Source of the DNA: Rhizobiaceae bacterium
Lineage (GTDB): Bacteria > Pseudomonadota > Alphaproteobacteria > Rhizobiales > Rhizobiaceae
Direction of reading: 5' to 3'
Length of the DNA: 64,000 nucleotides
Assembly (NCBI GenBank): GCA_017643025.1
Contig: JAEPOG010000004.1
Span: 310,001 to 374,000 of the forward strand
The notes under the pieces are model-generated. The model was not told where the DNA came from. It did not search any database and saw only the letters and a program-made list of their open reading frames with translations. The translations under genes and the position numbers were made by a program. Position 1 is the stretch's first letter. Each line of letters starts with the position of its first letter. This document shows, in pieces, positions 63,889 through 64,000 of the stretch.

Positions 63889-64000
63889 TCAGGCGGCGCG
63901 GGCAATCCGCGCCGTTTTCGTTTTCCGCCCGCTCGCGCACAGCACGCCAGCCGCTCCATTGAGCGTACCCTCCCGCAGCTCCAGCGCGAGGAACCGGTGC
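63889..64000 (-). CDS. Possible C-terminus of a leftward gene (partial)
   Basis: A stop codon at 63889-63891 closes an open frame running off the right edge (about 36 residues, ending RKTKTARIARAA). It overlaps the SCP2 terminator, so the last residues may be chance translation of the hairpin. Too short to identify. Confidence 0.25.
   Translation of the reverse strand, partial: HRFLALELREGTLNGAAGVLCASGRKTKTARIARAA
63894..63918 (+). terminator. Intrinsic terminator after the SCP2 gene
   Basis: 8-bp stem CGGCGCGG / CCGCGCCG with loop GCAAT, followed by TTTTCGTTTT. It begins 31 bp after the SCP2 stop. Confidence 0.8.

Noticed and set aside
1..64000. Prophage, insertion sequences, CRISPR arrays, tRNA or rRNA genes
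   Set aside because: No transposase, integrase, terminal repeats, spaced repeats or RNA-gene sequences were recognised; gene content and composition look uniform.

Overview
The window reads as chromosome of a GC-rich alphaproteobacterium of the Hyphomicrobiales (Rhizobiales), most likely near Mesorhizobium/Phyllobacteriaceae. The evidence is the rhizobial flagellar gene order, the rhizobia-specific motility genes visN/visR, motC, motE, ftcR/rem, flaF and flbT, and the abundance of TRAP and peptide ABC transporters. I saw no rRNA, tRNA, CRISPR array, insertion sequence or prophage, and no gene-free stretch longer than 300 bp.

Layout. (1) 1-4084: the end of a TAXI-type TRAP transporter (fused permease, then binding protein) and a formylglycine-type sulfatase. 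(2) 4085-7048, leftward: molybdate transport modABC plus a short ModE-like regulator, with ModE-type palindromes before modA and before modE. (3) 7149-14087, leftward: a six-gene amide/peptide operon (binding protein, permease, a fused permease-ATPase, a second ATPase, a GntR regulator, an acetamidase/formamidase). A divergent M20-type N-carbamoyl/allantoate amidohydrolase follows at 14229-15476.

(4) 15728-52090: one continuous flagellar island of about 36 kb. VisN/VisR open it. The switch/export/motor block (hyp-flhB-fliG-fliN-fliM-motA) runs leftward. The rest runs rightward: DUF1217, flgF, fliI, orf, flgBC, fliE, flgG, flgA, flgI, motE, flgH, fliL, fliP, flagellin, fliF, fliH-like, motB, motC, fliK/motD, lytic transglycosylase, ftcR, flgE, flgK, flgL, flaF, flbT, flgD, fliQ, flhA, fliR, fliJ-like, flgJ-like, flgN-like and a small FliL-like membrane protein. 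Most neighbours overlap by 1-4 nt or are separated by a few bases. Breaks with regulatory-looking sequence occur before the flagellin, fliF, ftcR, flgE and flhA.

(5) 52104-63863: a CoA-dependent catabolic island. A crotonase is divergent from a TRAP operon (dctP-dctQ-dctM-DUF3237-marR), which converges on a feruloyl-CoA-synthase-like ligase. Near-identical palindromes precede the crotonase/TRAP pair and the ligase, so the encoded MarR protein probably controls both. Next, leftward, is an SDR-carboxyltransferase-acyl-CoA dehydrogenase-BKACE operon whose first three genes resemble the core of acyclic-terpene (Atu) or leucine/isovalerate (Liu) catabolism. No biotin carboxylase subunit is visible, and a BKACE enzyme stands where an HMG-CoA-type lyase would be expected. 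A divergent SCP2-domain gene closes the window.

The best candidates for undescribed biology are the Atu/Liu-like catabolic module with its shared MarR operators, and the uncharacterised proteins embedded in the flagellar island (17162, 22151, 25393 and 51542).
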